Shown here: positions 19,481 to 28,567 of the stretch, in pieces
Numbering within the stretch: the stretch's first letter is position 1
How the letters are laid out: every line of letters starts with the position of its first letter
Source of the DNA: Maricaulis maris
GTDB taxonomy: Bacteria > Pseudomonadota > Alphaproteobacteria > Caulobacterales > Maricaulaceae
DNA: 64,000 nucleotides
Direction: 5' to 3'
NCBI RefSeq assembly: GCF_036322705.1
Contig: NZ_AP027270.1
Coordinates: 2,729,501-2,793,500 of the forward strand
Position numbers and translations under genes: made by a program
Notes under the pieces: model-generated
The model's input: the letters and a program-made list of their open reading frames with translations, nothing else
Told to the model about the DNA's origin: nothing
The model's database searches: none

Positions 19481-21307
19481 CTAGCCCGCCGAGCGCGACG
19501 CTTTCTTGCGCTCGTGTTCCTTGAGGAAGGTCTTGCGGATGCGGATGGATTGCGGGGTCACCTCGACGAGTTCGTCGTCATTGATGAATTCCAGCGCATA
19601 TTCCAGGGTCAGCTTGATCGGGGTGGTCAGGACGATGTTCTCGTCGGTGCCCGAGGCCCGCATATTGGTCAGCTTCTTGCCCTTGGTCGGGTTGACGATC
19701 ATGTCGTCATCGCGGGCGTTGACGCCGATGATCATGCCTTCATAGACCTCGACGGCGTGGCCGACAAAGAGCTTGCCGCGTTCCTGCAGGTTGAACAGGG
19801 CAAAGCCCAGCACCTTGCCGTCGATCATCGAGACCATGGCGCCGTTATGGCGCTGGCCGATCTCGCCGCCGGTCTTCGGGGCGTAGTGATCAAAGGTGTG
19901 GAACATCAGGCCGGAGCCCGAGGTCAGGGTCAGGAATTCGGAGCGGAAGCCGATCAGGCCGCGGGTCGGGATGACATAATCGATGCGGACGCGGCCATGC
20001 CCGTCCGGCACCATGTTCTTCATGTCGGCCTTGCGCTGGCCGAGCTTTTCCATGACCCCGCCCTGATCGCTCTCCTCGACATCGACGGTGAGGCTCTCAT
20101 AGGGCTCGCACAGCTCGCCATCGACTTCCTTGATGACCACGCGCGGACGGCCGACGGCCAGCTCGAAACCTTCGCGGCGCATCGTCTCGATCAGGATGGA
20201 GAGGTGCAGCTCGCCGCGGCCGGAAACCGTGAACTTGTCCGGATTGTCCTGCTGCTCGACCTTCAGCGCCACATTGTGGATCAGCTCGCGCTCGAGGCGT
20301 TCCTTGAGATTGCGCGAGGTCACGAACTTGCCCTCACGGCCGGCGAACGGGCTGTCATTGACCTGGAAGGTCATCGACAGGGTCGGCTCGTCGACGGACA
20401 GCAGCGGCAGGGCCTCGACATGCTCGGGATCGCACAGCGTGTCGGAAATCTTGAGATTGTCGATGCCGGTGAAGGTGATGATGTCACCCGCCTGGGCGCT
20501 CTCGCGCTCGACCCGCTCGAGGCCGTGGAAACCGAAGATCTGCTGGACCTTGCCCTTCACCTGGCGGCCATCGGCCTTGGCGACCACGACCGACTGGTTG
20601 CGGGCGAGACGGCCACGGGTCACGCGTCCGATACCGATCACGCCGGTGAAGGAGGAGTAGTCGAGGGCCGAAACCTGCAGCTGCAGCGGACCGTCGAAAT
20701 CGACGCCCGGCGGCGGCGTGTGGGTGGTGATCATCTCGAACAGCGGCGTCATGTCGGTGCCGATCGCGCCGGCCTCATTGGCCGCCCAGCCCTGCAGGGC
20801 CGAGGCGTAGACGACCGGGAAGTCGAGCTGTTCCTCATTGGCGCCAAGGCGGTCGAAGAGATCAAAGGTCTGGTCGACAACCCAGTCCGGGCGGGCCGAG
20901 GGACGGTCCGCCTTGTTGATCACGACGATCGGCTTGAGGCCGCGGGCCAACGCCTTCTTGGTCACGAAAGAGGTCTGCGGCATCGGGCCGTCGACCGCAT
21001 CGACCAGCAGCAGGACACCATCAACCATCGACAGGACGCGTTCCACCTCGCCGCCGAAATCGGCGTGGCCGGGCGTGTCGACGATGTTGATGTTCCAGTC
21101 ACCCCAGGTGACCGCCGTGTTCTTGGCCAGGATGGTGATCCCGCGCTCTTTTTCCAGATCGTTGGAATCCATCATGCGCTCGGACACATTGGCCCGCTCG
21201 CCCAGCGTTCCGGACTGTTGCAGCAGCTGGTCGACCAGCGTGGTCTTGCCGTGGTCAACGTGCGCCACGATGGCGATGTTGCGCAGCTTGTCGAGGGACG
21301 CGCTCAT
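19481..21307 (-). CDS. typA: translational GTPase TypA/BipA
   Basis: Ribosome-binding GTPase of 608 residues, the usual length. G1 AHVDHGKTT (about 15-23), switch I ERGITI, G3 [13 protein letters not shown]4 NKADRP, then domain II, domain III and the TypA-specific C-terminal region ([35 protein letters not shown]). It acts on ribosomes in ribosome assembly and stress or cold adaptation. It appears to be a single gene. Confidence 0.97.
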   Translation of the reverse strand: MSASLDKLRNIAIVAHVDHGKTTLVDQLLQQSGTLGERANVSERMMDSNDLEKERGITILAKNTAVTWGDWNINIVDTPGHADFGGEVERVLSMVDGVLLLVDAVDGPMPQTSFVTKKALARGLKPIVVINKADRPSARPDWVVDQTFDLFDRLGANEEQLDFPVVYASALQGWAANEAGAIGTDMTPLFEMITTHTPPPGVDFDGPLQLQVSALDYSSFTGVIGIGRVTRGRLARNQSVVVAKADGRQVKGKVQQIFGFHGLERVERESAQAGDIITFTGIDNLKISDTLCDPEHVEALPLLSVDEPTLSMTFQVNDSPFAGREGKFVTSRNLKERLERELIHNVALKVEQQDNPDKFTVSGRGELHLSILIETMRREGFELAVGRPRVVIKEVDGELCEPYESLTVDVEESDQGGVMEKLGQRKADMKNMVPDGHGRVRIDYVIPTRGLIGFRSEFLTLTSGSGLMFHTFDHYAPKTGGEIGQRHNGAMVSMIDGKVLGFALFNLQERGKLFVGHAVEVYEGMIIGVNARDDDMIVNPTKGKKLTNMRASGTDENIVLTTPIKLTLEYALEFINDDELVEVTPQSIRIRKTFLKEHERKKASRSAG

Positions 21308-21395
21308 GATGTCATTCCTGTCGTGAAAAGGCGCGCCCTCTTACGCCGTGAGCGCGTGGCTGGCCAGTGCTTATTCTGTGTGGTGACCGGACGGC

Positions 21396-22670
21396 TTACC
21401 GGGACCCCGGCGATGACGGCGCTTCGTCAGTGGCCGCGTGGGCTGCACCGGAGACCGGATCGGAGGCCGGATCGCGGCGGGCCGGAACCGGCACATAGCG
21501 CCGACTGGCTGGCGATGCGGCCCTGCCGTCGAGGAAGTCGCGTACCAGGTGCGACCGGCGCAGCAGGCCGCGAATACCGGTGACAAGGAGCGAGAGCACG
21601 AAGATGAGCCCGAACAGGCGCCAGCCCCAGCGCGTCGCGGTCGCCTCGATACCGGCCAGATGACTGACCGACACGAAATACCAGTCCGGACCGGCGATCC
21701 GGCTGAAGGCGACCAGGAATTCGCTGCTCGGCGTGCCGACCACGCCGCGCGGACGCGGATCGTCCTGCAACAGCGCCATGATCTCGGCCGGGTCGATGCC
21801 GATGGCATTGGCCTGCTGGATCGACTGGCCGCGGGCGATGACATGGCCATCCCGGTCAAAGACGAGATTGACCCCGCCGGCCGGCGGCGCCTCCAGCGAC
21901 GAGGCCAGGTGCTCGGTCATGTCGATCGACGTCCCGAACCCGCCCATCAACTCGCCATTGACCCGGATCGGCTTGCGGCAAGCGGTCGCGGATCGCTCGC
22001 CGCCGTCCGAATAGACAAAGCGGGACAGGCGGGTGCACTGCATTGCGCTGTCCGGATTGGTCTCTTCACTGAACAGGGCCGGATCCTCGTCGGCCTGCAG
22101 GTTGAAGTCGGCTGGGGCCTCGTAGCGGTAGAAAGCCAGGCGGTCTTCGCGATCGGGTGCAAAGATCACAACCCGGCGGTCCGGCGTGAAATAATAGAGG
22201 CTGGAGAACTCGCCGAGATGGGCCTCACCGAAGTTTCGGACGACGTGGAAGCCGGCCATATAGCGGCGCTCTTCCTCGGCCGTCATTGCCTCGCCATCGG
22301 CCATGAAAGCGCCAATGCCGAAGACATAGTCGGACCCGGCCAAGGCCCGGCCGTCGAACAGGTCGGGATGGCTGCGGCGGGTGCCGTCGCCGAAGGGCGG
22401 GAAGAGGGCGTTGAACTCCTCTGCCACGTCGATGTCGGCGATCAGGGCATGCCGGCGCAGGAAGGCGTCCTCGGCAGCTTCGGTCAGGGTCCGCGCCTCG
22501 TTGAAGAGGGTCTGCTCGCGATCCGCCCGCACCCGGATATAGGATTGCAGCATTTCCGCCCGGGCCATCGACAGGGAGGAGATCAGGACCTTGTGGGCAC
22601 CCAGGCCTGCAATCCCGGCGAAGACCGCCGAGATCAGGACATGGACAAGAATGACAATCGCTTGGCGCAC
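21396..22670 (-). CDS. two-TM periplasmic sensor-like protein without an output domain
   Basis: About 424 residues. An N-terminal TM segment (AIVILVHVLISAVFAGIAGLG), then about 330 periplasmic residues built like a double-Cache sensor (FSSLYYFTPDRRVVIFAPDRED; GFGTSIDMTEHLAS; VNLVFDRDGHVIA; WYFVSVSHLAG), then a second TM (LFGLIFVLSLLVTGIRGLL) and a disordered tail of about 70 residues. There is no HAMP, kinase, GGDEF or methyl-accepting domain, so it looks like a sensor head lacking its effector. I chose GTG 22670 because AAGG lies 8 nt upstream; GTG 22697 is an alternative without such a site. The gene lies downstream of the MarR gene on the same strand. Confidence 0.78.
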   Translation of the reverse strand: MRQAIVILVHVLISAVFAGIAGLGAHKVLISSLSMARAEMLQSYIRVRADREQTLFNEARTLTEAAEDAFLRRHALIADIDVAEEFNALFPPFGDGTRRSHPDLFDGRALAGSDYVFGIGAFMADGEAMTAEEERRYMAGFHVVRNFGEAHLGEFSSLYYFTPDRRVVIFAPDREDRLAFYRYEAPADFNLQADEDPALFSEETNPDSAMQCTRLSRFVYSDGGERSATACRKPIRVNGELMGGFGTSIDMTEHLASSLEAPPAGGVNLVFDRDGHVIARGQSIQQANAIGIDPAEIMALLQDDPRPRGVVGTPSSEFLVAFSRIAGPDWYFVSVSHLAGIEATATRWGWRLFGLIFVLSLLVTGIRGLLRRSHLVRDFLDGRAASPASRRYVPVPARRDPASDPVSGAAHAATDEAPSSPGSR

Positions 22671-22768
22671 AGGTCTGACCTTCGTTTCATGCCACACCGT
22701 CTAGACCGGAAATGGCTAATGATCGGTGTTCCGGGTGGTTATATTTGATAAAGCCACGCGCCCGCCCG

Positions 22769-23365
22769 TCACCCCTCGTCCGGCATGGAATTGGCAAGCT
22801 GTCTCACCAGGGCACAGAAGGCCGCCTGCTTGGCCCCGTCCATCATCCGGTTGGCCGCCAGCGGCACGGCCTCGACGGCCTCACGCAGATGCGCGTAGAC
22901 GTCCTTGCCCTTGCCGGTGAGGTAGAGATGGCTGACCCGCCCATCGGCCTGCGAGGCCCGGCGGATGACCAGACCCGCCTCCAGCAGCGCCTTGGTGGCG
23001 CGCGAGACGATGCCCTTGTCCATCGGCGTCACCGTGACCACGTCGACTGCCGTGCGTCCGGGCACCTCGGCAATCGCCGCGAGGACACGCCATTGCGACA
23101 GGTTCAGCCCTGCCTCGCGCTTGACGATGGCCGAGGTCAGGCGGGCGATGCGGTCGGCCAGCACCGTGACCTGATAGGGCCAGTAGGCGTCGAGGCGGAT
23201 CGGCTCGCGCTCCACGCCTGCCGCGAAGGACGCCGCCTGTTCGGCAAAGCCGGGCGCCGAAGCCCCGGAGGGAGCGTCGGAGGGCGCGACCGGGGAGGCC
23301 GGGTGCGTCCGGGCGGTGGATCCGGCGGTGGATCGGGGGTTGGATCGGGGGTCAAGATCGTTCAT
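22769..23365 (-). CDS. MarR-family transcriptional regulator
   Basis: Winged-helix regulator of about 198 residues from ATG 23365. The MarR core (about 65-195) contains LNLSQWRVLAAIAEVPG, PMDKGIVSRATKALLEAGLV and the wing RRASQADGRVSHLYLT. The first about 45 residues are a low-complexity extension encoded by four 12-bp repeats (23312-23359). It is divergent from the HPPD gene with a palindromic operator between them, so it probably controls HPPD and itself; regulators of this family often govern aromatic-compound genes. The -10 element ends 7 nt from the ATG, implying a leaderless message. Confidence 0.88.
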   Translation of the reverse strand: MNDLDPRSNPRSTAGSTARTHPASPVAPSDAPSGASAPGFAEQAASFAAGVEREPIRLDAYWPYQVTVLADRIARLTSAIVKREAGLNLSQWRVLAAIAEVPGRTAVDVVTVTPMDKGIVSRATKALLEAGLVIRRASQADGRVSHLYLTGKGKDVYAHLREAVEAVPLAANRMMDGAKQAAFCALVRQLANSMPDEG

Positions 23366-23372
23366 GCCCACC

Positions 23373-23421
23373 ATATTAGTTGCAATCACAACTTGACGCA
23401 ATAGCAACCAATGGGCTATCA
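23373..23421. promoter_or_regulatory. overlapping divergent promoters with MarR-type operator
   Basis: Minus strand: -35 TTGCGT (23396-23401), 17-nt spacer, -10 TAATAT (23373-23378), feeding the MarR gene. Plus strand: -35 TTGACG (23393-23398), 17-nt spacer, -10-like CTATCA (23416-23421), feeding HPPD. The palindrome AGTTG-N6-CAACT (23378-23393) fills the minus-strand spacer and abuts the plus-strand -35, so one bound dimer could repress both. Confidence 0.65.
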
Positions 23422-23506
23422 GGGAGGCCAATCAAACACCGCGCCGCCACCCCGAAACCGGGCGTGGCAATATCAGCGTGGTCCTGACACTTCTTGGAGG
23501 CATGAC

Positions 23507-24586
23507 ATGGCAGACCTGTTCGAAAATCCGATGGGACTTTGCGGGTTCGAGTTCGTCGAGTTCACCGCGCCGGAGCGCGGTGTGATCGAGCCGATCTTCT
23601 CGGCCATGGGCTTTACCCACATCGCCAATCACCGCTCCAAGGATGTCGAGCTGTGGCGCCAGGGCGGGATCAACTTCCTGATCAATTACGAGCCCGACAC
23701 CCAGGCGGCCTTCTTCGCCAAGGAACATGGTCCGTCAGCCTGCGGCATGGGCTTCCGCGTCCGTGACGCCGCTCTGGCCTATGACGAATGCCTCGAGCGC
23801 GGCGCCGAGCCGGTCATGACCGAGCCGGGCATCTCCGAGCTGGTCATCCCGGCGGTCAAGGGCATTGGCGGCGCCTCGGTCTATCTCATCGACCGCTTCG
23901 AGGACGGCAAGTCGATCTACGACATCGATTTCAACTATCTCGAAGGCGTCGATATCCACCCCAAGGGCTGTGGCTTCAACGTGATCGATCACCTGACGCA
24001 CAATGTCTACAAGGGCCGGATGGACTACTGGGCCAAGTATTACGAGGACCTCTTCAACTTCCGCGAGATCCGCTATTTCGACATCAAGGGCGAATATACC
24101 GGCCTCGTCTCGCGCGCCATGACGGCACCGGACGGGCTGATCCGCATCCCGCTCAATGAAGAGAAATCCGAGGCTGTTGGCCAGATCGAGGAATATCTGC
24201 GCGAGTACAAGGGCGAAGGCATCCAGCACATCGCCTTCTCCTGCGACAACCTCATCGAATGCTGGGACCGCCTGAAAAAGGCCGGCACCCAGTTCATGAC
24301 CGCGCCGCCGGAAACCTATTACGAGATGCTGGAAGACCGCCTGCCGGGCCATGGCGAGCCGACCGAAGAGTTCAAGAAGCGCGGCATCCTGCTCGATGGC
24401 ACCACCGAAGGCGGCCAGCCGCGCCTGCTGCTGCAGATCTTCTCGGAAAAGGCGATCGGCCCGATCTTCTTCGAGTTCATCCAGCGCAAGGAAGACGAAG
24501 GCTTCGGCGAGGGCAATTTCAAGGCCCTGTTCGAGTCGATCGAGCGCGACCAGGTCAAGCGTGGCGTCATCCAGGCGGCCGAGTAA
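23507..24586 (+). CDS. hppD: 4-hydroxyphenylpyruvate dioxygenase (HPPD)
   Basis: Non-haem iron dioxygenase of tyrosine catabolism that converts 4-hydroxyphenylpyruvate to homogentisate. It has 359 residues with two VOC modules: an N-terminal one from [10 protein letters not shown] and a catalytic C-terminal one with the first iron His in [11 protein letters not shown], the second in GIQHIAFSC and Glu in IFFEFIQRK, plus the C-terminal helix region ([16 protein letters not shown]). ATG 23507 is preceded by GGAGG at 7 nt. It is followed 16 nt later by a VOC gene. Homogentisate dioxygenase is not in the window. Confidence 0.95.
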   Translation: MADLFENPMGLCGFEFVEFTAPERGVIEPIFSAMGFTHIANHRSKDVELWRQGGINFLINYEPDTQAAFFAKEHGPSACGMGFRVRDAALAYDECLERGAEPVMTEPGISELVIPAVKGIGGASVYLIDRFEDGKSIYDIDFNYLEGVDIHPKGCGFNVIDHLTHNVYKGRMDYWAKYYEDLFNFREIRYFDIKGEYTGLVSRAMTAPDGLIRIPLNEEKSEAVGQIEEYLREYKGEGIQHIAFSCDNLIECWDRLKKAGTQFMTAPPETYYEMLEDRLPGHGEPTEEFKKRGILLDGTTEGGQPRLLLQIFSEKAIGPIFFEFIQRKEDEGFGEGNFKALFESIERDQVKRGVIQAAE

Positions 24587-24602
24587 CCAGCAGGAGGACC
24601 TC

Positions 24603-25136
24603 ATGTCCGTCAATCTCAAGCGCATCCACCACGTTGCCTATCGCTGCAAGGACGCCAAGCAGACGGTCGAGTTCTACCAGCGCGTCATGGGCATGGATTT
24701 CAAACTCGCCATTGCCGAGAATGAAGTCCCGTCGACCAAGGCGCCGGACCCCTACATGCACGTCTTCCTGGACGCCGGCATGGGCAATGTCCTGGCCTTT
24801 TTCGAGCTGCCCAACTCGCCGGAGATGGGCCGCGACGGCAATACGCCGGAATGGGTCCAGCACATCGCCTTCGAAGTCGAGGACATGGACACGCTGCTGG
24901 CCTCCAAGGCCCATATCGAAGCCGAGGGCATCGACGTGCTCGGCCCGGTCAATCACGGCATCTTCAAGTCGATCTACTTCTTCGACCCGAATGGTCACCG
25001 TCTCGAGCTGGCGGCCAATACCGGCACGGACGAGCAGATGGCCGAACTCAAACGCGTCGCTCCGGCGATGATCGAGGAATGGAGCCGGACCAAGCGCGCC
25101 CCGAAGCACGCGGCCTGGCTGCACGAACAGGACTAG
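24603..25136 (+). CDS. VOC-family (glyoxalase/dioxygenase superfamily) protein, co-transcribed with HPPD
   Basis: Single VOC-module protein of 177 residues: IHHVAYRCKDAKQTVEFYQ at the start, HVFLDAG, QHIAFEVEDMD, IYFFDPNGHRLEL. Metal-ligand positions His9, His55, His99 and Glu148 of a VOC fold appear present. AGGAGG lies 5 nt before the ATG and a terminator follows, so it forms a two-gene operon with HPPD. The function is unknown; a role in aromatic or tyrosine catabolism is inferred only from the operon. Confidence 0.85.
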   Translation: MSVNLKRIHHVAYRCKDAKQTVEFYQRVMGMDFKLAIAENEVPSTKAPDPYMHVFLDAGMGNVLAFFELPNSPEMGRDGNTPEWVQHIAFEVEDMDTLLASKAHIEAEGIDVLGPVNHGIFKSIYFFDPNGHRLELAANTGTDEQMAELKRVAPAMIEEWSRTKRAPKHAAWLHEQD

Positions 25137-25169
25137 AGCCTGTCCCGCGCTTTGCATCACACGACACTG

Positions 25170-25204
25170 ACGCCCTGACCTTCCGGTCGGGGCGTTTTCT
25201 TTTG
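25170..25204 (+). terminator. Rho-independent terminator after HPPD-VOC operon
   Basis: The stem CGCCCTGACC / GGTCGGGGCG (one G-T pair) with a TTCC loop is followed by TTTTCTTTT. Confidence 0.88.
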
Positions 25205-25391
25205 CGGCGCGTCTGGTCTTTCAAGCGCACCGACTTACATCGCGCCTAGGTGTTCCGCTTTTGAAATCAGACGGTTTGATGCAGGATACCACCCAATCCT
25301 GGGGGGATTGTCCGATCATGCCGAAAAACGTGCTGCCAGAACCACGCCTCGCCGGTCCGGGTAAGTTCACCGGAAAGCCCCGGCCCTTGCC

Positions 25392-26114
25392 ATGATCCTG
25401 TCCTCGCTCACAACCGCCTTGCGGACCCAGAACTGGTTCGCCGTCATCGTCGAGTTCATCATTGTCCTGGCCGGCGTGGTGATCGGTTTCCAGATTTCCG
25501 CCTGGAACGAGACCCGGATCGAGCAATCGCGCGAAGCGCTGCTGATCGAACGCCTGTCGGCCGACTTTCGCGAGATCGAAACCCGGACGACTGCGACACT
25601 GACCCAGCTCGAGGCGCGCATGGAGGCCGGCGCGGCCTTTGAAGCGCTGTTGCTGCAACCGCCGGAGACCGTCGCGCTGACCGACTTCTTCGCGACCATG
25701 GCCAATGCGATCGGCACGCCGGTCCCGGCCGGCCGCTCGGCGACCTATGCCGAACTCCTGGCCAGCGGCGAGATGCGCCTGATCCGCTCGGAAACCCTGC
25801 GCGCGGCGCTGGTCGAGTTCGATGAGCAGGTGCGCCGGCAGGAGCTGGCCTATGCCTCGCTGGCCCGCCTGATCACCGACAATGCGGCCATTCTGCTGGA
25901 AGCCAGCACCTGGTCCGCTGACGATCTCGACCGCCTGCCCCCGCACCTCGATGCCGCCCTCGCCGAGCTGCGTGTCTCGCCTGACCTGCTGACCGCGACC
26001 CGGCTGACCATCCGCGCCAATTTTGCCAACCGCATCTGGCACGAAGGCACGCTGGAACGCGCCCGCGATGTGCTGGCCGCCCTGCCCGACGACGGAGCCG
26101 GTACGACCCCATGA
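25392..26114 (+). CDS. single-TM membrane protein, DUF6090-like, first of two paralogs
   Basis: Protein of 240 residues. An N-terminal TM segment (FAVIVEFIIVLAGVVIGFQISAW) is followed by NETRIEQSREA and a largely helical domain. The sequence FIIVxAGVVIGFQxxAWNE is shared with the next gene and resembles the DUF6090 family of uncharacterised membrane proteins. The stop overlaps the next start as ATGA. No catalytic motif is seen. Confidence 0.8.
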   Translation: MILSSLTTALRTQNWFAVIVEFIIVLAGVVIGFQISAWNETRIEQSREALLIERLSADFREIETRTTATLTQLEARMEAGAAFEALLLQPPETVALTDFFATMANAIGTPVPAGRSATYAELLASGEMRLIRSETLRAALVEFDEQVRRQELAYASLARLITDNAAILLEASTWSADDLDRLPPHLDAALAELRVSPDLLTATRLTIRANFANRIWHEGTLERARDVLAALPDDGAGTTP

Positions 26115-26899
26115 TCCTCTCCCGCATCGCCAAGGCCCTGAAGGACCAGAACTGGCTCGCCGTCGGCATTGAATTCATCATCGTGATCGCCGGTGTGGTG
26201 ATCGGTTTCCAGGTCACGGCCTGGAATGAAGACCGGCTGTCCGCGATCCGCGGCACCGAGCTGACCGAGCGGCTGGTCGCGGATCTCCGGGACGAGCAAT
26301 GGCGTGTCGCCGCGACCCGGAATTACCTCATTGATGTCGCCGCGATCGGGGAGCGCACCCTGGCAGTACTGGAAGGCGAGGCCGAGATCAGCGACGAGGC
26401 GCTGGTGATCGGGGCCTATCGCGCCACCCAGTATTTCTGGAGCGGCCTGATCCGCGGCACCTATGACGAGATTGTCGCCAGCGGTGAAATCGGCCTGATC
26501 CGCAACACCGCCCTGCGCGACAGCGCCGTCGAGTATTACGGCAGTTCGCCGACCGCCCTCCTCATCGAGCTGGGCGAGGCGCCGTTCCGCAACGCGATCC
26601 GTGAGCGCATCGACCCCGAGCTGCACCGCGATCTGGTGGCGTCTTGCACCGAGGATGTGAATATCCAGATCGGTGACTATGCGGCGATCGAAGCCATGCT
26701 GGACTTTCCCTGCCGGATCGAGGGTCACGACGCGGCGATCGCCCGTCTGGCCACTGAGTTGCGGGGTTCGCAAGACCTGACCAACCTCTTGCGCCGCCGT
26801 GTCATCGAGGCCGCCCAGCAGTCCACTTCGATCCAGTATTACGGCCGGTTGCTGGAGACCGGGCTGGCGGCGTATCCCGGGCCGGACGCCACCCCCTAG
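26111..26899 (+). CDS. single-TM membrane protein, DUF6090-like, second paralog
   Basis: Protein of 262 residues. It starts MILSRIAKALKDQNWLAV, parallel to MILSSLTTALRTQNWFAV of the preceding gene, with the same TM and AWNE boundary and a shared ASGE(I/M)xLIR motif in the helical domain. A likely product of tandem duplication. Its TAG stop (26897-26899) lies in the CTAG where the IS5-type element inserted; the protein end was not changed. Confidence 0.8.
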   Translation: MILSRIAKALKDQNWLAVGIEFIIVIAGVVIGFQVTAWNEDRLSAIRGTELTERLVADLRDEQWRVAATRNYLIDVAAIGERTLAVLEGEAEISDEALVIGAYRATQYFWSGLIRGTYDEIVASGEIGLIRNTALRDSAVEYYGSSPTALLIELGEAPFRNAIRERIDPELHRDLVASCTEDVNIQIGDYAAIEAMLDFPCRIEGHDAAIARLATELRGSQDLTNLLRRRVIEAAQQSTSIQYYGRLLETGLAAYPGPDATP

Positions 26900-27693
26900 G
26901 TCACCGACTCATAAAATCGAAGCCAGATTTGGATGGCGGCGAGTTTGACGGCGGCGAGATAGTTCTCGGCGTGTTTTTCGAAGCGCGTGGCGATGGCCCG
27001 GAAGTGTTTGATCTTGCTGAAGAAGCGCTCGACGAGATTGCGCTGCCGGTAAAGGAAGGCGCTGAAGCTGGGGATGTTCTTGCGGTTCGGCATCGGCTTG
27101 ATGCATCCCCATGCGCCACGGGCCTTGAGCGAGACGCGCAACGCGTCGGAATCATAGGCCCGATCGGCCAGCAGGATCTGGCCTTCGCCGATGCCGTCGA
27201 GCATGTCGGTGGCGCTGCGTCCGTCATGAGCCTGGCCGGGGGTGAGCTTGAGGGCGACGGGTAGGCCGTTGGCATCCACAAGCGCATGGATTTTCGTGGT
27301 CAGCCCGCCTCGCGAGCGCCCCATGCATCGGGTGTCAGGGGTGTCCCTCGCGGCGGCGTGCGGACCCCTTTTTGCGTTCGCCCCATGCTGGTGAACGCGG
27401 ATCGAAGAGCTGTCGATCATCTGGATGTCGCCGTCGTAAGCGGCTGTAACCGCGTCGAATATCCGATCCCAGACACCCAGCTTGCGCCATCGGACGAACC
27501 GGTTGTAGCAGGTCGTCGCCGGACCGTAGCGCTCGGGGATCTCCGCCCAGGGCGAGCCGGTGCGCAGGCGCCAGTAAATCCCGTTGATCACCTTGCGGTC
27601 GTCCACGCGCGGCACCCCGCGTGGCTTGTTCGGCAGCAAGGGTTCGATGATCGACCACTCGAAATCGGTCAGTTCGTAACGACGACGGCCCAT
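26896..27693 (-). CDS. IS5-family transposase
   Basis: DDE transposase of 265 residues. N-terminal DUF4096-like region (YELTDFEWSIIEPLLP, GIYWRLRTGSPW); catalytic Asp in QMIDSSSIRVHQ, second Asp in LLADRAYDSDALR, and Glu in RNLVERFFSKIKHFR with the family's following Tyr/Arg-rich helix. I prefer ATG 27693 because GAGGAGG lies about 9 nt upstream. The TAG stop is supplied by the CTAG target duplication, so the gene borrows its stop codon from the insertion site. Confidence 0.92.
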   Translation of the reverse strand: MGRRRYELTDFEWSIIEPLLPNKPRGVPRVDDRKVINGIYWRLRTGSPWAEIPERYGPATTCYNRFVRWRKLGVWDRIFDAVTAAYDGDIQMIDSSSIRVHQHGANAKRGPHAAARDTPDTRCMGRSRGGLTTKIHALVDANGLPVALKLTPGQAHDGRSATDMLDGIGEGQILLADRAYDSDALRVSLKARGAWGCIKPMPNRKNIPSFSAFLYRQRNLVERFFSKIKHFRAIATRFEKHAENYLAAVKLAAIQIWLRFYESVT

Positions 27694-27765
27694 GATCCAA
27701 ATCCTCCTCAAGGAGGTTGAATCAGGCTTCGGCAAAAAACGGAATCCCGTTTATGAGTTTATGAC
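26900..27765 (-). mobile_element. IS5-family insertion sequence, apparently complete
   Basis: An 866-bp element with imperfect terminal inverted repeats (GTCACCGACTCATAAA at the left; TTTATGAGTTTATGAC at the right), flanked by direct copies of CTAG (26896-26899 and 27766-27769), matching the YTAR target duplication of IS5-type elements. The palindromic target leaves the exact boundary ambiguous by a base or two. One transposase gene fills it. Confidence 0.88.
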
Positions 27766-28455
27766 CTAGAGCAATCCCGTCCGCTGCGGGCCATCGCCCG
27801 GCTCTGTGAGCCACTCTTCGTCGATCCGCACATTGCCGACCGCCTTGTTGGCCTCGCGGATCACCATCGCCTCGGACGGCAGGCCGGTGAGCAGGCTCTC
27901 GACCTCCAGATTGTCGGTATCGGTCCAGGCCTCGAAGTCCTCCGGTCCCAGAATGACCGGCATGCGGGTGTGGATGGCGGCCATGGCCGCGTTCGGTTGG
28001 GTGGTCAGGATGGTGAAGCTCTCAATCGTCTCGCCCTCGATTTCGACACGGTCCCACAGGCCGGCAAAGCCGAACCAGTCCTGGTCCTTCACCGTGATGA
28101 AATGCGGCTGCTTGGCGCCCTTCGGACCGGTCCATTCATAGAAGCCGACCGCCGGAATGATGCAGCGCCGTTTCTGGAAGGGGACCCGAAAGCTGGGCGC
28201 CGAGGCGGCGGTCTCCGACTTCGCGTTGAAGGTGGAGAATTTCATCGCTTTCAGCGGCTTGCTCCAGAAAGACGGGACCAGGCCCCAGCGCGCCATGACG
28301 GCCTCGCTGCGACCGTCCTCGCGGCGGATGATCGGGGCCCGCTGGGTCGGCGCAATATTCCAGCGCGGCTCGAGATTGAGCGCGCCCTGCTGGAGCCGGA
28401 AACTCTCCTGCAGGATCCACCACTGAAGCTTTCCAAGGGCATAGCGTCCACACAT
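27766..28455 (-). CDS. SRAP/HMCES-family protein (YedK-like abasic-site DNA-protein crosslinker)
   Basis: SOS response-associated peptidase family, 229 residues. Cys2 in MCGRY is the residue that crosslinks to abasic sites in single-stranded DNA. Other family motifs are present: WNIAPTQ, ARWGLVPSFW, NAKSET, RRCIIPAVGFYEW, FTILTTQPN and HTRMPVIL. It is divergent from imuA, with a LexA box 76 nt before its start, placing it in the SOS regulon beside the mutasome. The TAG stop sits in CTAG at the right edge of the IS5 element. Confidence 0.93.
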   Translation of the reverse strand: MCGRYALGKLQWWILQESFRLQQGALNLEPRWNIAPTQRAPIIRREDGRSEAVMARWGLVPSFWSKPLKAMKFSTFNAKSETAASAPSFRVPFQKRRCIIPAVGFYEWTGPKGAKQPHFITVKDQDWFGFAGLWDRVEIEGETIESFTILTTQPNAAMAAIHTRMPVILGPEDFEAWTDTDNLEVESLLTGLPSEAMVIREANKAVGNVRIDEEWLTEPGDGPQRTGLL

Positions 28456-28530
28456 GGCGGTGAGACTAGTCGCTCGATGCGATCTGCGAAAGCACCCGGA
28501 TTCGACGCTTGACTCTTTGGGTCCAGATGA

Positions 28531-28545
28531 GAACATAAGCGGAAC
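28531..28545. promoter_or_regulatory. LexA box (GAAC-N7-GAAC) between SRAP and imuA
   Basis: GAAC ATAAGCG GAAC matches the alphaproteobacterial LexA site GTTC-N7-GTTC exactly. It overlaps the -10 position of a plus-strand promoter whose -35 TTGACT lies at 28509-28514, 23 nt before the imuA ATG, so LexA would block imuA-imuB-dnaE2. It may also repress the divergent SRAP gene. Confidence 0.88.
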
Positions 28546-28567
28546 ATTCAAGCGAGAGCCAAGCCTG

